Of a DNA stretch of 64,000 nt, positions 1 to 7,851 are shown piece after piece. Position numbers and translations under genes: made by a program. The notes beneath the pieces are model-generated. The model saw nothing but the letters and a program-made list of their open reading frames with translations, did no database searches and was not told where the DNA came from. This stretch comes from Clostridia bacterium (GTDB taxonomy: Bacteria > Bacillota > Clostridia > Oscillospirales > CAG-272): positions 1 through 64,000 of the forward strand of contig JAFQEG010000036.1 of NCBI GenBank assembly GCA_017399145.1, read 5' to 3'. Every line of letters starts with the position of its first letter. Position 1 is the first letter of the stretch.

Positions 1-145
1 CTTCATACTCAATAGGTCTTTGTCCGATTGTGGCAATTCTTACTAAAATTGGCTTTTTACTTGATGCACCTATTATTGATGGTAAGTTTATTTGTGGTTT
101 TCCCTCAAAGGGCTTTGCTATCGCAATTTTTGTTTTAATGCCCAT
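1..145 (-). CDS. N-terminus of a putative He_PIG/GH27-type glycoside hydrolase (partial)
   Basis: Only the first 48 codons lie in the window; the rest runs off the left edge. The ATG at 143-145 is preceded by a good AGGAG site. The peptide reads KPQINLPSIIGASSKKP and then ILVRIATIGQRPIEYE. This resembles the short putative-Ig-associated segment that starts many alpha-galactosidase-like (GH27) enzymes, where a line of the type 'P-xx-G-xxP-xxP-F-LxRIPATG-xRP' precedes an Ig-like fold. There is no signal peptide. Being next to GH43 and GH4 genes fits a glycosidase. The family call rests on memory of the motif and is tentative; the reading frame itself is convincing. Confidence 0.5.
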   Translation of the reverse strand, partial: MGIKTKIAIAKPFEGKPQINLPSIIGASSKKPILVRIATIGQRPIEYE

Positions 146-232
146 TTCTTCTCCTTATACAAAATTCAATGCTTAACATTAAAAAAACCTTGATGTTGAA
201 AAATATATTTTACTTTTAATGACTTATATCCA

Positions 233-1150
233 TTATATATGATCAGAGTAACGTTCAGCTGTGATTACCCCGTCATTCACGTGCAATTTGCACACTCTTG
301 CCGTACGTGCTTCGTCAAATTCATTACGCTTTTGACAGTCTAAGTCACGGGCATGATAAATTGCGTAATACTGTCCCTTGTATTTTATTACACTGTGGTG
401 TCCCGAGCCCTCTTCAAAATCGTTTTTGTACATAACAGGGGCAAATTTACCGTTGTTCGTGTGCTTGACAAACTGCACCCTTGTCAAATCACTTTCTCGT
501 GTTCGTGCGGCAACGTATCCTATATGGTACGAGTCATTGTCATAGCAACCGCCACTATACATAACATATTGCCACTCTCCCTCGCGAAACCAGAAAGGTC
601 CCTCTATGGTATGCCAATCCTTGTCGCCATTGCGACCTCGCTTGAAGATTTCCTCGTCCATAGTCGGTACAATCATCTCACGAGGCTGATTTGCGGGTGT
701 CATAGGGTCAATCAGCTTATCTACGAAAACTCGTGTACCTATGCGGTCGCAATCCTTGTTATCTTCAGAATACCATAAAAACAATCCCTTTTCGGTTTCT
801 ACCACGTGGGAATCTATTGAAAATCGCTTATAAAAGCAAGTTGGATTCATAAACGGACCAAGGGGAGAGTCTGCAACCATTGCGTGCATGAATTGACATT
901 CATCCTCTGACGAACAGGAAAAATAAAGGTAATAACGGTCCTTGTATTTTGTAATAGACGGTGCCCAATAGCTATGACGTCCGTCAATTGAGGCAACAAT
1001 CCCTTCGTAATGCCAAACATCAAATAAATCATTCGTTGAATATGCTTCCACTCCTTTTTTGCCTGTTACATACAGATAAAGCTTGCCACAGTCTTCAAAA
1101 ATAAAAGGGTCGGGTTGATGCTTATCAGCTACATCAAATTTTAATTTCAT
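233..1150 (-). CDS. glycoside hydrolase family 43 (five-bladed beta-propeller glycosidase)
   Basis: This 305-residue protein has the layout of a single-domain GH43 enzyme, a family of arabinofuranosidases, xylosidases and endo-arabinanases. The three expected acidic residues can be placed: the general base Asp14 in HQPDPFIF, the pKa-modulating Asp113 in SIDSHVVE, and the catalytic acid Glu183 in TIEGPFWF. The blade repeats of the YYLYFS type are also visible. There is no signal peptide, so the enzyme should act in the cytoplasm on imported oligosaccharides. It is transcribed away from the cyclase gene from a promoter that shares a 22-bp upstream motif with the GH4 gene. The exact substrate cannot be read from the sequence. 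Confidence 0.85.
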   Translation of the reverse strand: MKLKFDVADKHQPDPFIFEDCGKLYLYVTGKKGVEAYSTNDLFDVWHYEGIVASIDGRHSYWAPSITKYKDRYYLYFSCSSEDECQFMHAMVADSPLGPFMNPTCFYKRFSIDSHVVETEKGLFLWYSEDNKDCDRIGTRVFVDKLIDPMTPANQPREMIVPTMDEEIFKRGRNGDKDWHTIEGPFWFREGEWQYVMYSGGCYDNDSYHIGYVAARTRESDLTRVQFVKHTNNGKFAPVMYKNDFEEGSGHHSVIKYKGQYYAIYHARDLDCQKRNEFDEARTARVCKLHVNDGVITAERYSDHI

Positions 1151-1199
1151 AACCTTTCATTGCTCCTTAATTGCATTATCATAGCTTACGTTTGGTTAT

Positions 1200-1228
1200 A
1201 TCATACCACGAAATCTATCACTTTTCAA
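1200..1228 (-). promoter_or_regulatory. sigma-A promoter of the GH43 gene
   Basis: On the minus strand TTGAAA (1223-1228) is separated by 17 bp from TATGAT (1200-1205). A 22-bp motif covering 1223-1244 ends at the -35 box and recurs with one mismatch at the GH4 promoter. Confidence 0.7.
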
Positions 1229-1314
1229 TATCATTAGTTCAAAAGAAAACACAGAGTGCTTCTGTCTAAGATGCACACCATCCCACATCTTCTCGATGAT
1301 ATTACCTTCAACTA

Positions 1315-1343
1315 TTGAAATATATTTCTATTTATGTTATACT
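1315..1343 (+). promoter_or_regulatory. sigma-A promoter of the cyclase-family gene
   Basis: TTGAAA (1315-1320), a 17-bp spacer, then TATACT (1338-1343), about 75 bp before the ATG. It is divergent from the GH43 promoter. Confidence 0.6.
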
Positions 1344-1418
1344 TTTATAGAGCAAAAATTTCAATGTTTATTACATCTATTTGATTTTTTACCAATTTTA
1401 TTTTAAAGGAACAACCAA

Positions 1419-2066
1419 ATGAAAATAATAGATCTTACTCATACGATAAAAGAAAATATGCCTGTATATCCTGGAACAAAACCTCCGATCCTCGCCCCAG
1501 CCAGTAGTTATGAAAAGGACGGCTTCAAGGAAACACTTCTTAGTATGTTCAGCCATACGGGCACCCACATTGATCCACCTTCTCATATTTTTTCGGGCAA
1601 GGCTACGCTTGACAGTTTTCCTGCTTCTCAATTCGTTGGTAAAGCTCTGGTTGTTGATTGTCGTTCTCTTCTAGATGGAGAAGTAATAACCTTAGAGCTT
1701 ATAAAGAAATACCGTGAAAAAATGCATAAAGCTGATTTTCTACTTTTCAACACCGGTTGGGATAAGAAATGGAATGATAACGCATATTTCGGCAACTATC
1801 CGTATCTTTCAAACGAAGTATTGGATTACATAATAAACGGAGATTACAAAGGAATTGGATTTGATGTTATCGGTCTTGATCCCATAAGCGATGCTTCTCT
1901 TAAAATGCATAAAAAACTGTTTATGTCGAAAAAAATAATAAATATTGAAAATCTGAAAAACCTTGACCTATGTGGAGATGAGCTTTTTACATTCGTTTGC
2001 TTGCCTATCAAGATCGAAAATTCTGATGGTGCTCCTGCAAGGGCAATTGCTATTATTGAAGAATAA
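1419..2066 (+). CDS. cyclase-family metal-dependent hydrolase (kynurenine formamidase-like)
   Basis: The protein has 215 residues, the usual size of the PF04199 cyclase family, which includes arylformamidases, isatin hydrolases and polyketide cyclases. The family signature HTGTHIDPPSH is present at residues 46-56 and supplies the His/Asp metal ligands. The opening MKIIDLTHTIKENMPVYPGT is also typical (a strand, then 'M-PVYPG'). No signal peptide is seen. The gene stands alone between GH43 and GH4 and has its own promoter. A tryptophan pathway is not supported by the neighbours, so the true substrate is unknown. Confidence 0.85.
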   Translation: MKIIDLTHTIKENMPVYPGTKPPILAPASSYEKDGFKETLLSMFSHTGTHIDPPSHIFSGKATLDSFPASQFVGKALVVDCRSLLDGEVITLELIKKYREKMHKADFLLFNTGWDKKWNDNAYFGNYPYLSNEVLDYIINGDYKGIGFDVIGLDPISDASLKMHKKLFMSKKIINIENLKNLDLCGDELFTFVCLPIKIENSDGAPARAIAIIEE

Positions 2067-2198
2067 AAATATCAAAGCTTAAAAAACTTTTTCCTACAAC
2101 TTTCTTTTTACTATGGCAATCCGGTTCAAATTACAAACAAAATGCTCATATTTTTGTAGAAAAATGCAAAATCTGCCTTTTGAAAAATTAGAGATTTG

Positions 2199-2231
2199 AA
2201 AAAAGACTACTCAAAAAGAGTAGTCTTTTTT
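2199..2231 (+). terminator. rho-independent terminator, likely bidirectional
   Basis: The stem GACTACTC / GAGTAGTC with an AAAAA loop is flanked by A and T runs. It follows the cyclase gene and could also stop GH4 transcripts. The rest of 2067-2347 holds nothing else recognisable. Confidence 0.85.
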
Positions 2232-2347
2232 CGTTTTCATTATTTTTGATACTTGTTAAAGCTTTTTCAGTTTCTTACTAGGAAATAGGCGATTCGTTTG
2301 ATGCGAAAACAACTCACGGCTCTCCAACAATTTTTCTATCGGTGCAT

Positions 2348-3667
2348 TTAAAAGATTGGATACCCTGCTTTTTCGTGTGCTTCGAATAGCTCGTCACAAA
2401 GAGCTTTGATTTCACCGGTTGAAAGCTCTGCTCCCGTGTGTGGGTCCATCATTGCGGCTTGATAAATCTTTTGCTTATCCATTGTATGAGCCGCCTCTAT
2501 CGTTAGCATTTGAGCATAGATGTTTGACGAATTCATTGCAGCAAGCTGAAGTGGAAGCGCCCCAACAAAGGTAGGGTGTATTCCCTCTCCATCTACTAAG
2601 CAAGGCACCTCAACGCAAGCATCATATGGTAGGTTTGTAATAACTCCGTTATTTATAACGTTACCGCCAATTTTGTATGGCTTGTTTGTATAAATTGCCT
2701 CCATAATGTGTGATGCATATTCCTTTGAACGAGTATGCTCTATTTTGCCCCCTGACATTAACTCCTCGTATTGCTTTTGCCAGCCCTCAATTTGATTTAT
2801 ACAACGACGTGGATATTCATCAAGAGGAATATTGAATTTTTCGATTAAATCGTTTCTGTTTGGCTTTATGTAAAATGGGTTATATTCTGCGTTATGCTCA
2901 CTTGATTCCGTGCAATAATAACCAAGCTTATCAATATAGTCGTAACGCACCATATCGCCATGCTTTTCTTTTGCATTTTTCTCTTTTGCACGCTTTTTAA
3001 TTTCAGGATATAGGTCGTTTCCGTCCTTGTCCTTAATTTCAAGAAGCCACGCCATATGGTTAATGCCAGCTATTTTCTCGTGTCTGCCCTCTAATTTGTC
3101 ACTCATATCAAGGCCCTTAAGTAAGCCCTCTGAGCAAACCTGTACACTGTGGCAAAGTCCTATGGTCTTTACCTTAGTGTATCTTTGCATATAGCCTGTG
3201 AGCATAGCCATCGGATTTGTATAGTTTAAGAGCCACGCATTTGGGCAAACCTCTTCAATATCCTTTGCAAAATCCTTGAGCACGTGGATAGTACGAAGGG
3301 CGCGGAAAATGCCACCAATACCGAGAGTGTCGCCAATGGTTTGGCGAAGTCCGTACTTTTTTGGAATTTCAAAATCTATAATTGTGCAAGGGTCGTAAAG
3401 ACCTACTTGAATTGCGTTTATAACAAAGTCCGCATTTTTTAATGCATCCTTTCTTTCGCCAACGCCTAAATACCTTTTGATTGTTGCACGTCCCTCGTTT
3501 ATAGATTCATTCATTTTCGAAATGAGAAGATATGACTCATCAAGTCTTTTTTCGTCTATATCGTAAAGTGCAATTTCTACATCGTGAAACGCATCGCATA
3601 GCATTGTATCTCCTAAAACATTTTTCGAAAACACGGTGCTTCCTGCACCCATAAATGTTATCTTCAT
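2348..3667 (-). CDS. melA: GH4 alpha-galactosidase/6-phospho-glycosidase family (MelA-like)
   Basis: The 439-residue protein is a family 4 glycosidase, which uses NAD+ and a divalent metal in an oxidation-elimination mechanism. The N-terminal Rossmann signature is MGAGSTVFSKN (residues 6-16). The metal ligands are Cys172 in the CHSVQ motif and His204 in GINHMAW. CHSVQ is the form found in E. coli MelA-type alpha-galactosidases, whereas phospho-glycosidases usually show other residues there, which favours an unphosphorylated alpha-galactoside or related substrate. The length is close to MelA (about 450). It is cytoplasmic. The promoter shares an upstream motif with the GH43 gene, which suggests common control. 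The exact sugar specificity is uncertain. Confidence 0.85.
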   Translation of the reverse strand: MKITFMGAGSTVFSKNVLGDTMLCDAFHDVEIALYDIDEKRLDESYLLISKMNESINEGRATIKRYLGVGERKDALKNADFVINAIQVGLYDPCTIIDFEIPKKYGLRQTIGDTLGIGGIFRALRTIHVLKDFAKDIEEVCPNAWLLNYTNPMAMLTGYMQRYTKVKTIGLCHSVQVCSEGLLKGLDMSDKLEGRHEKIAGINHMAWLLEIKDKDGNDLYPEIKKRAKEKNAKEKHGDMVRYDYIDKLGYYCTESSEHNAEYNPFYIKPNRNDLIEKFNIPLDEYPRRCINQIEGWQKQYEELMSGGKIEHTRSKEYASHIMEAIYTNKPYKIGGNVINNGVITNLPYDACVEVPCLVDGEGIHPTFVGALPLQLAAMNSSNIYAQMLTIEAAHTMDKQKIYQAAMMDPHTGAELSTGEIKALCDELFEAHEKAGYPIF

Positions 3668-3711
3668 AGTAATTCTCCTTTTATCATATACAAATTTCCT
3701 TGTATGTAGTA

Positions 3712-3740
3712 ATTATACTACAAGGGCTGTCCCATTTCAA
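3712..3740 (-). promoter_or_regulatory. sigma-A promoter of the GH4 gene with shared upstream motif
   Basis: On the minus strand TTGAAA (3735-3740), a 17-bp spacer, and TATAAT (3712-3717). The motif at 3735-3756 matches 1223-1244 in 21 of 22 positions and sits on and just upstream of the -35 box, the position expected for an activator site. Confidence 0.75.
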
Positions 3741-3798
3741 TATCTTTAGTTCAAAAACAGAGGGTGATTTTTGTATTTTAAAGTCTTGGTTCTATATT

Positions 3799-3833
3799 AT
3801 AAGGGCTGACAAGAATATAATTGTCAGCCCTTA
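3799..3833 (-). terminator. hairpin after ktrA, probable terminator
   Basis: A perfect 12-bp stem, AAGGGCTGACAA / TTGTCAGCCCTT, begins 6 bp beyond the ktrA stop. The following minus-strand bases are AT-rich but lack a clean U run, so termination is likely rather than certain. Confidence 0.6.
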
Positions 3834-3838
3834 ACTCT

Positions 3839-4489
3839 TTATTTCAGTTTTTCCAATTTAGCCGTATTTGCGATAACTATCAACGAGCTTTCCTTATCAA
3901 GCACCTGCTCAGGATTGATATTTACGTTGACATCTTCGCCCTTCTTGATAGCGACGATATTAAATCCGTATTTTTTACGGAGATTCAATTCAATCAGATT
4001 TTTACCACACCACTCGTTCTTTACGTCAATCTCAACCATTGATACGTCCTTTGACAGGGAGATCATATCAATAAAGCCCGAGCTAAGTAAATTTTTTGCA
4101 AGGCGTATACCTGATTCATTTTCCGGAAAGACTACCTTATCCGCCCCCACACGAAGTAATATCTTTTGTTGCATCTCGTTTGCACACTTTGCAATAACCG
4201 TCTTAACACCCGCCTCCTTGCAAAGAGTTACCGCCATCACACTCGCCTCAAGATTACTCGCCATACAAACGATAACTGTATCAATATTGCCGATTCCAAG
4301 TCGAGAAATAACCTCTGCATCTGTCACGTCGGCACACTTACACACGGGCAAATATGCAGATAAATCATTGACGATTTTTTCATCAGCATCTACCGCAATA
4401 ACCTCTATACCGTTTTCCTCAAGCTCTCTTGCTACGGCTGTTCCATATCTTCCAAGTCCAAATACTGCGTACGTTTTCTTTACTTTCAT
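3839..4489 (-). CDS. ktrA: KtrA/TrkA-type potassium-channel regulatory subunit (RCK)
   Basis: A 216-residue cytosolic RCK protein gates the partner membrane subunit KtrB. The start MKVKKTYAVFGLGRYG gives the nucleotide-binding glycine motif GLGRYG. A TrkA_N domain covers about residues 1-140 and a TrkA_C domain about 140-215, so there is one RCK unit as in KtrA, not two as in TrkA. I place the start at 4489: the GATGAGGA site stands a few bases before it, whereas the possible ATG at 4504 overlaps the ktrB stop and has no site. The gene follows ktrB by 11 bp. KtrA proteins bind ATP/ADP and some bind c-di-AMP; no specific ligand can be read here. Confidence 0.9.
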   Translation of the reverse strand: MKVKKTYAVFGLGRYGTAVARELEENGIEVIAVDADEKIVNDLSAYLPVCKCADVTDAEVISRLGIGNIDTVIVCMASNLEASVMAVTLCKEAGVKTVIAKCANEMQQKILLRVGADKVVFPENESGIRLAKNLLSSGFIDMISLSKDVSMVEIDVKNEWCGKNLIELNLRKKYGFNIVAIKKGEDVNVNINPEQVLDKESSLIVIANTAKLEKLK

Positions 4490-4500
4490 TGTTCTTATCC

Positions 4501-5862
4501 TCATCCTATACTTATATCTTCCGTCGGCTCAGCGATAACGTTTTGACTTTCATTTTTACTTCCAAGAGCCACTGCAAGTGATACCGGTCCTACTCTGCCA
4601 AGGTACATAGTCATTATGATAATCACCCGTCCGAACGTATTTAGCGCTGACGTCAAATTTCTTGAAAGACCAACTGTTGCCGTAGCGCTGACAGCTTCAT
4701 AAATCGCATCAAGGGCAGATGTGTTGCTTGTTGCCATTAGAAGTATTGTTGATACGATGCATATCGTAAGAAATGCTACTACTACGGCAACCGCTTTTTT
4801 TATTGATCCCTCAGAAATACATCTGCCGAACAGAGTTGCTCTGCTTTTATTTCTAATGGTAGCCAACGCCGAACAAATAAGCACGGCAAGGGTTACCGTT
4901 TTCATGCCTCCAGCCGTACCCACAGGTGAGCCTCCTATCAGCATTAAAATTATAGACACTGTTGCAGAAGCATTTGTTAGATTCTCTTGTGGAATTGTAG
5001 CAAAGCCTGCAGTTCTCGTTGTAATTGATTGAAAAAAGGATACTTGAATTTTATTAAAGACAGACATCTCACCGATAGTCAACGGATTCTTATATTCAAA
5101 GATAAATATAAGAATCGCACCCACAAGAATGAGCCCTGCGGTAGCGGTAATAGCAATCTTTGAATGCAACGTTAGATACTTGAATATCTTGCGATTCTTC
5201 TTCGAGCATCCCTTAACCACGCGAAGAACGTCCCACCACACGATATAACCGAGACCTCCAAGAACGATAAGAGTTGAGGTCACGATGTTGATTAATGGAT
5301 TCGTAGCATAATTACAAAGACTATTCTCTGCAATAATATCAATACCAGCATTGCAAAAGGCAGAAACCGAATTGAATACAGATATCCAAACACCTCTTGC
5401 CCCAAATTCAGGAACGAACACGAACATATAAAGAACAGCACCTATTCCTTCTATAATAAGTGTACCGATCAACACGTTCTTAACGAATTTTGCAAGTCCT
5501 GACATAGTGTTAAGGTTGAATGCATCCTGAATAAGCAAACGATCTCCGATGCCCATTTTTTTATTAATAAGAAGCATCAAGCCCGACATAATGGTGATGA
5601 TGCCAAGACCACCAATCTGTATTAAAATCAATATAACAATCTGTCCAAATATGCTCCACGTTGATACCGTAGGAAGTGTAACAAGCCCCGTAACACAGGT
5701 TGAGGTTGTTGCTGTAAAAAGTGCATCGAGATATGGGACAGCACTTCCTGTGGCGGAGCTTATCGGCAACGCCAAAAGACCACTTCCAACGAGAATAGTT
5801 ATAAGAAAGCTAAGCAGTATAATTTGTGTGGTTGAAAGCGTGAATTTCTTTTTTTTAACCAT
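4501..5862 (-). CDS. ktrB: KtrB/TrkH-family potassium uptake membrane subunit
   Basis: This is the 453-residue ion-translocating subunit of a Ktr potassium (often Na+-coupled) uptake system. The four pore-loop motifs are visible in order: TTSTCVTGL, NAGIDII, TRTAGFATI and ATVGLSRNL, each with the selectivity glycine, within about eight membrane segments. The ATG at 5862 (MVKKKKFTLS) is chosen because AGAGGA lies 6 bp before it; the upstream ATG at 5895 lies within a leader hairpin and has no ribosome site. It is the first gene of the ktrB-ktrA pair. A second, Trk-type system lies at 59-62 kb. Confidence 0.92.
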   Translation of the reverse strand: MVKKKKFTLSTTQIILLSFLITILVGSGLLALPISSATGSAVPYLDALFTATTSTCVTGLVTLPTVSTWSIFGQIVILILIQIGGLGIITIMSGLMLLINKKMGIGDRLLIQDAFNLNTMSGLAKFVKNVLIGTLIIEGIGAVLYMFVFVPEFGARGVWISVFNSVSAFCNAGIDIIAENSLCNYATNPLINIVTSTLIVLGGLGYIVWWDVLRVVKGCSKKNRKIFKYLTLHSKIAITATAGLILVGAILIFIFEYKNPLTIGEMSVFNKIQVSFFQSITTRTAGFATIPQENLTNASATVSIILMLIGGSPVGTAGGMKTVTLAVLICSALATIRNKSRATLFGRCISEGSIKKAVAVVVAFLTICIVSTILLMATSNTSALDAIYEAVSATATVGLSRNLTSALNTFGRVIIIMTMYLGRVGPVSLAVALGSKNESQNVIAEPTEDISIG

Positions 5863-5884
5863 AAGATTATCCTCTAAAAAGCAT

Positions 5885-5923
5885 AAAAGAACCAACGTCC
5901 TCTACAGTCAGCTGGTTCCTTTT
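5885..5923 (-). promoter_or_regulatory. hairpin in the ktrB leader, possible attenuator
   Basis: The leader RNA can fold a stem of about 12 bp between AAAAGGAACCAGC and GTTGGTTCTTTT with one bulged G, followed by a U-rich stretch about 25 bases before the start codon. It is too short for a ydaO (c-di-AMP) riboswitch. Confidence 0.4.
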
Positions 5924-5942
5924 ATATTTAATCTTCTAAACA

Positions 5943-5971
5943 ATTCTATCACACTTTGCCCTTTATGTCAA
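5943..5971 (-). promoter_or_regulatory. sigma-A promoter of ktrB-ktrA
   Basis: Near-consensus TTGACA (5966-5971), a 17-bp spacer, and TAGAAT (5943-5948) on the minus strand, implying a leader of about 75 bases. Confidence 0.8.
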
Positions 5972-6131
5972 CACTTGTTTTAACGAAATAATTATTCGAA
6001 GTAATTATAGTCCATTGACGACATAGGTGTATAAGCTTGAAGCCTACAAGCTCAGATAAAATCGTTTCCTTATTCTTAAATGCAAATGCAAGTGAGTCAT
6101 AATTTACACCCGACACGGTAGATTTTTTCGT

Positions 6132-7685
6132 TTATCTTGCAAAAAAGCTTACCTTAAGCAAATTCATGCTTGCGTGACCTTCCATTGATATGTCAAATAC
6201 AACGTCGAATTTATCACCTTCAACCTGTGTAGGTAGAATATGGAAGGTTTTTTCTATTACCTCGCCGTTACAATTACTCAAGGGCACGGTAGTGACCCTT
6301 TCCTTTATTTCTACTCCACTTTGTGTATATGCGCGAATAGTAAGCCAATGTTGAATTTTTGACTCTCCGTTGTCAAAAATTTTCAGCTTAATTGTGGTTT
6401 CCTTTCCGTTTTCGAAGAAGAAATCCTTTTCATAAATCGCTTGCATTTTAAAAAGTGAAAACTCTTTAAAAATAGAATAATGAGGCAAGCTTATAAGCTC
6501 GGTTGTGTTGAAGTATTCTTTTCCTCTATTGCCGAATGCACCCTTGTAATAAACCTCCTCGGTATCCTTACAATAAAAATCGTTACAGGAAAAAACCTCC
6601 AAGCCCTCGTTTGTTATATCGTACTCCTCAGGACTTAACATTTTTGGAATACAACGAATAATTTCATCTGCCAATTCCTGTGTGGACTTAGGCAAGAAGA
6701 ATGGAATGTTCATTGTCATTCCATAGTCTAAGGTATTTAGAGTTGCTGTAACAATCACGTCGTTAATGGGCTTTATCCATTTTTCAGGAAGGCGAGAGTT
6801 TCCAAGAATAATGCCAAGAGTAGCCCCTAGACTTCCCGCTGTGCAATCTGCATCCTCTCCACAGTTTACGGCAAGTAACATACTCTTGCCAAAATCTCCC
6901 TCTCCGTATAGCAAGCCCAAAATAGCAATTGCTATATTTTGTGGGGCATCAAATCCAGCCGGTGCAGGCTTATACTCTGTAAGCTTAATGTCCTTTAGCT
7001 TTGTATGCTGATAGGAAAAGGCACCTGTAACCTCTTTGAAAACAATATCTCTTGCTTCCTCGTAGGTTTTTCCCCTTTCGTAGCAGTCCTTGACAAGGGT
7101 GATTCCTTTATATAGAGCACTTGTATTAGGAATATAGCTAAGTCCAATATCTATTAGCTTTTTAATATCGCTCTCAACAAAGGCAGCACTTTGCATAGCC
7201 GTCCAAAATACCTCTCCATAGGTGCCCTCGTCTGCGTGGTCGATTGAAGAATCAAAGTATGCGTAGCGAGTTGCAAGTGCAGGGTGGCCAGGGCAAAGAC
7301 ATGCCCAAATTTCGCTACGAATAAAGGACCCACAGCTATCCTTATAGCTATTTGCATGATATCCGGATATAGGCGTTGGAATACCACGTCTTAAATTCGA
7401 TTTTCCAAAGCCATATTCTGCCCAGCTAGGATTTACAAAGATATTGTAATACTCAGCCAAAATTTCCGAATTTACATTTCTTCCGTATCTTCTTACGGCA
7501 TTCAAGGAAGATATTTGCAAATCTAGGTCATCGTTGGGCATAGGATTGCTTTCGATATTCGGTTGAATAAAATATTCAATATCAAAAAAGCCATTCTTTC
7601 CTTCAAGTGGTGCGCCAAGTGTACCACCTACGTTTTTACCATTAAAGCAACCGAGTATCTTATCTCTTAAAAGCTTTCTATCCAT
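6132..7685 (-). CDS. ADP-ribosylglycohydrolase family protein
   Basis: The 517-residue protein opens with an all-helical ADP-ribosylglycohydrolase (DraG-like) domain of about 340 residues. The N-terminal glycine-rich segment is CFNGKNVGGTLGAPLEG, acidic metal ligands lie in PNDDLDLQ, and the C-terminal metal motif is CGEDADCTAGSLGATLG. Residues from about 350 to the end form a beta-rich domain without a recognised name. Family members remove ADP-ribose from proteins or nucleosides, but forms of this size in carbohydrate loci are common and their substrates are mostly unknown. No signal peptide is seen. A 60-codon open stretch continues in frame after its TAA stop. Confidence 0.8.
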   Translation of the reverse strand: MDRKLLRDKILGCFNGKNVGGTLGAPLEGKNGFFDIEYFIQPNIESNPMPNDDLDLQISSLNAVRRYGRNVNSEILAEYYNIFVNPSWAEYGFGKSNLRRGIPTPISGYHANSYKDSCGSFIRSEIWACLCPGHPALATRYAYFDSSIDHADEGTYGEVFWTAMQSAAFVESDIKKLIDIGLSYIPNTSALYKGITLVKDCYERGKTYEEARDIVFKEVTGAFSYQHTKLKDIKLTEYKPAPAGFDAPQNIAIAILGLLYGEGDFGKSMLLAVNCGEDADCTAGSLGATLGIILGNSRLPEKWIKPINDVIVTATLNTLDYGMTMNIPFFLPKSTQELADEIIRCIPKMLSPEEYDITNEGLEVFSCNDFYCKDTEEVYYKGAFGNRGKEYFNTTELISLPHYSIFKEFSLFKMQAIYEKDFFFENGKETTIKLKIFDNGESKIQHWLTIRAYTQSGVEIKERVTTVPLSNCNGEVIEKTFHILPTQVEGDKFDVVFDISMEGHASMNLLKVSFFAR

Positions 7686-7721
7686 ACCTATTACCTCATT
7701 CCCATTGAACTTTATTGTTTG

Positions 7722-7751
7722 ATTATATCACAAAATACATCTATCTGTCAA
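7722..7751 (-). promoter_or_regulatory. promoter of the ADP-ribosylglycohydrolase gene
   Basis: TTGACA (7746-7751), an 18-bp spacer, and TATAAT (7722-7727) on the minus strand. Confidence 0.7.
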
Positions 7752-7795
7752 TGTCAGCAGATAATAAAAAATCAAATAAAATTTGATTTACTCAA

Positions 7796-7824
7796 TTGAC
7801 TTTAGTGGCCTTTGGCGATATAAT
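7796..7824 (+). promoter_or_regulatory. promoter of the beta-helix gene
   Basis: TTGACT (7796-7801), a 17-bp spacer, and TATAAT (7819-7824). It stands back to back with the minus-strand promoter at 7722-7751. Confidence 0.75.
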
Positions 7825-7851
7825 TAAGAAAAATGCTTTTTGAGGTGGATT

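Noticed and set aside
3839..4504. ktrA start at 4504 overlapping ktrB by ATGA
   Set aside because: The ATG at 4489 is preceded by GATGAGGA and gives the usual KtrA N-terminus; the 4504 codon lacks a site.
3915..4538. Long plus-strand open frame (207 codons) opposite ktrA
   Set aside because: It is antisense to a clearly conserved RCK protein and has serine-rich shadow composition.
5885..5971. ydaO (c-di-AMP) riboswitch upstream of ktrB
   Set aside because: The promoter leaves only about 75 bases of leader, too short for that class, and its conserved core bases are not seen.
6006..6131. Independent small gene with a GTG start
   Set aside because: No ribosome site is present and the frame is the same as that of the upstream gene; reported only as an in-frame continuation.
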